13,504 nt of DNA from Actinomycetes bacterium (GTDB lineage Bacteria; Actinomycetota; Actinomycetes; Actinomycetales; Microbacteriaceae). Location: contig JAEWJG010000078.1 in NCBI GenBank assembly GCA_023386675.1, positions 1 to 13,504 of the forward strand. Direction: 5' to 3'. The position numbers and the translations under genes are program-made. Below, one piece after another: positions 12,969 to 13,504 of the stretch. How positions within the stretch are numbered: the first letter of the stretch is position 1; each line of letters starts with the position of its first letter. Below the pieces are notes generated by a model. That model saw only the letters and a list, made by a program, of their open reading frames with translations. It was not told the DNA's origin and ran no database searches.

Positions 12969-13394
12969 ATGGCAGTCACCAGCGCATCCACCACCGTCTG
13001 GAACGGCGATCTGAAGAGCGGTTCCGGCACCGTCTCGCTCGACTCGTCGCACGCGGCCGAGCTGTCGGTGAACTGGAAGGCCCGCTCCGAGGGCGGCGCA
13101 GAGGTCACCACGCCGGAGGAGCTGCTGGGGGCCGCGCACGCCGCCTGCTTCTCCATGGCCTTCTCGAACGCGCTCGCGCAGTTCGGCCACGCGCCCGAGA
13201 GCATCCGCACCACCGCCGCGGTGACGTTCGACCCGGCGCAGGGAATCACCGGCAGCCACCTGACGGTCGTCGCGTCCGTCCCCGGCCTGTCGCACGAGGA
13301 CTTCCAGCGCCTCGCCGACGAGGCCAAGGCGGGCTGCCCGGTCTCGCGCGCGCTGGTCGGCATCCCGATCACGCTCGAGGCTTCGCTGGCCTGA
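12969..13394 (+). CDS. osmC: OsmC-family peroxiredoxin-like protein
   Basis: A 141-residue OsmC/Ohr superfamily protein, of normal length for the OsmC subgroup. These cytoplasmic dimers reduce organic hydroperoxides (and H2O2 less well) using a pair of cysteines, with an Arg and a Glu in the site. Cys60 in GAAHAACFSMA and Cys123 in AKAGCPVSRAL match the catalytic and resolving positions; Arg39 and Glu50/Glu51 are candidates for the activating residues. The ATG at 12969 has AGGAGG 5 nt upstream. It follows DUF4395 after 121 nt and has its own promoter. The thioredoxin-fold gene two genes upstream is a possible reductant, although OsmC/Ohr proteins are known to use lipoylated proteins. The OsmC rather than Ohr subgroup is inferred from the overall sequence. 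Confidence 0.93.
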   Translation: MAVTSASTTVWNGDLKSGSGTVSLDSSHAAELSVNWKARSEGGAEVTTPEELLGAAHAACFSMAFSNALAQFGHAPESIRTTAAVTFDPAQGITGSHLTVVASVPGLSHEDFQRLADEAKAGCPVSRALVGIPITLEASLA

Positions 13395-13426
13395 GCCCCC
13401 GGTCCGCGGCGAAGGGCGGAGGCGAC

Positions 13427-13504
13427 ATGAAGGTGCTGCTGGCCGGTGCGTCCGGCATGATCGGCGGCGAGCTGCGATCGCAGCTGGCCGCGGCCGGTCA
13501 CAAC
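13427..13504 (+). CDS. NAD(P)-binding epimerase/SDR-like protein, N-terminal fragment
   Basis: Only the first 26 codons are in the window; the gene runs off the right edge. The sequence starts MKVLLAGASGMIGGEL, a Rossmann first strand with GxxGxxG (GASGMIG), as in extended SDR proteins of the NAD-dependent epimerase type, particularly the TIGR01777/YfcH group. GGAGG lies 4 nt before the ATG, and the osmC stop is 32 nt upstream, so co-transcription with osmC is likely. The substrate and full domain content cannot be seen. Confidence 0.8.
   Translation, partial: MKVLLAGASGMIGGELRSQLAAAGHN

Overview
This is a GC-rich chromosomal window from an actinobacterium, most likely a member of Microbacteriaceae (Leifsonia-like). 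The evidence is the gene order (ftsK, pgsA, cinA, clgR, DUF3046, recA, recX, miaB with rnj and dapA upstream), the protein sequences, the frequent GTG starts and the TAnnnT-type -10 boxes. No mobile element, CRISPR array, rRNA or tRNA gene was seen. Coding density is high, and no stretch over 300 bases lacks a gene; the longest gaps are the recA (171 b) and clgR (158 b) upstream regions. The window looks like core genome, so most of the interest is in the control regions and in one small redox cluster.

The left part, 24-11857, is entirely minus strand, so it is transcribed from right to left: dapA, rnj (RNase J), a GNAT acetyltransferase, ftsK, pgsA, cinA (PncC-type domain), clgR, a DUF3046 gene, recA, recX, miaB. 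ftsK-pgsA-cinA are tightly packed (5-nt gap, then a 14-nt overlap). clgR has its own ECF-sigma-like promoter (GGAAT-N18-GTT) and ends in a clear hairpin terminator. recA has a long control region with a LexA/SOS box and, nearer the gene, a PafBC-like (LexA-independent DNA damage) promoter. recX follows recA after 31 nt with a strong Shine-Dalgarno sequence.

The right part, 11938-13504, is plus strand and divergent from dapA: a membrane-anchored thioredoxin-fold protein, a DUF4395 membrane protein overlapping it by 14 nt, an OsmC-family peroxidase-like protein with its own promoter, and the first 26 codons of an NAD(P)-binding epimerase-like protein cut by the window edge. Thioredoxin (CAPC), DUF4395 (CLGC) and OsmC (two Cys) form a plausible thiol-redox neighbourhood.

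The best leads are: (1) recA and osmC share the same promoter element, GTGTCGGAC-N8-TAGnGT, which suggests that osmC may be induced by DNA damage; (2) the thioredoxin/DUF4395 pair may be an uncharacterised membrane redox relay; (3) the clgR promoter has a perfect inverted repeat whose spacer holds its -35 element; (4) several genes have a -10 box 6-8 nt before the start codon and no usable Shine-Dalgarno sequence, which suggests leaderless mRNAs.
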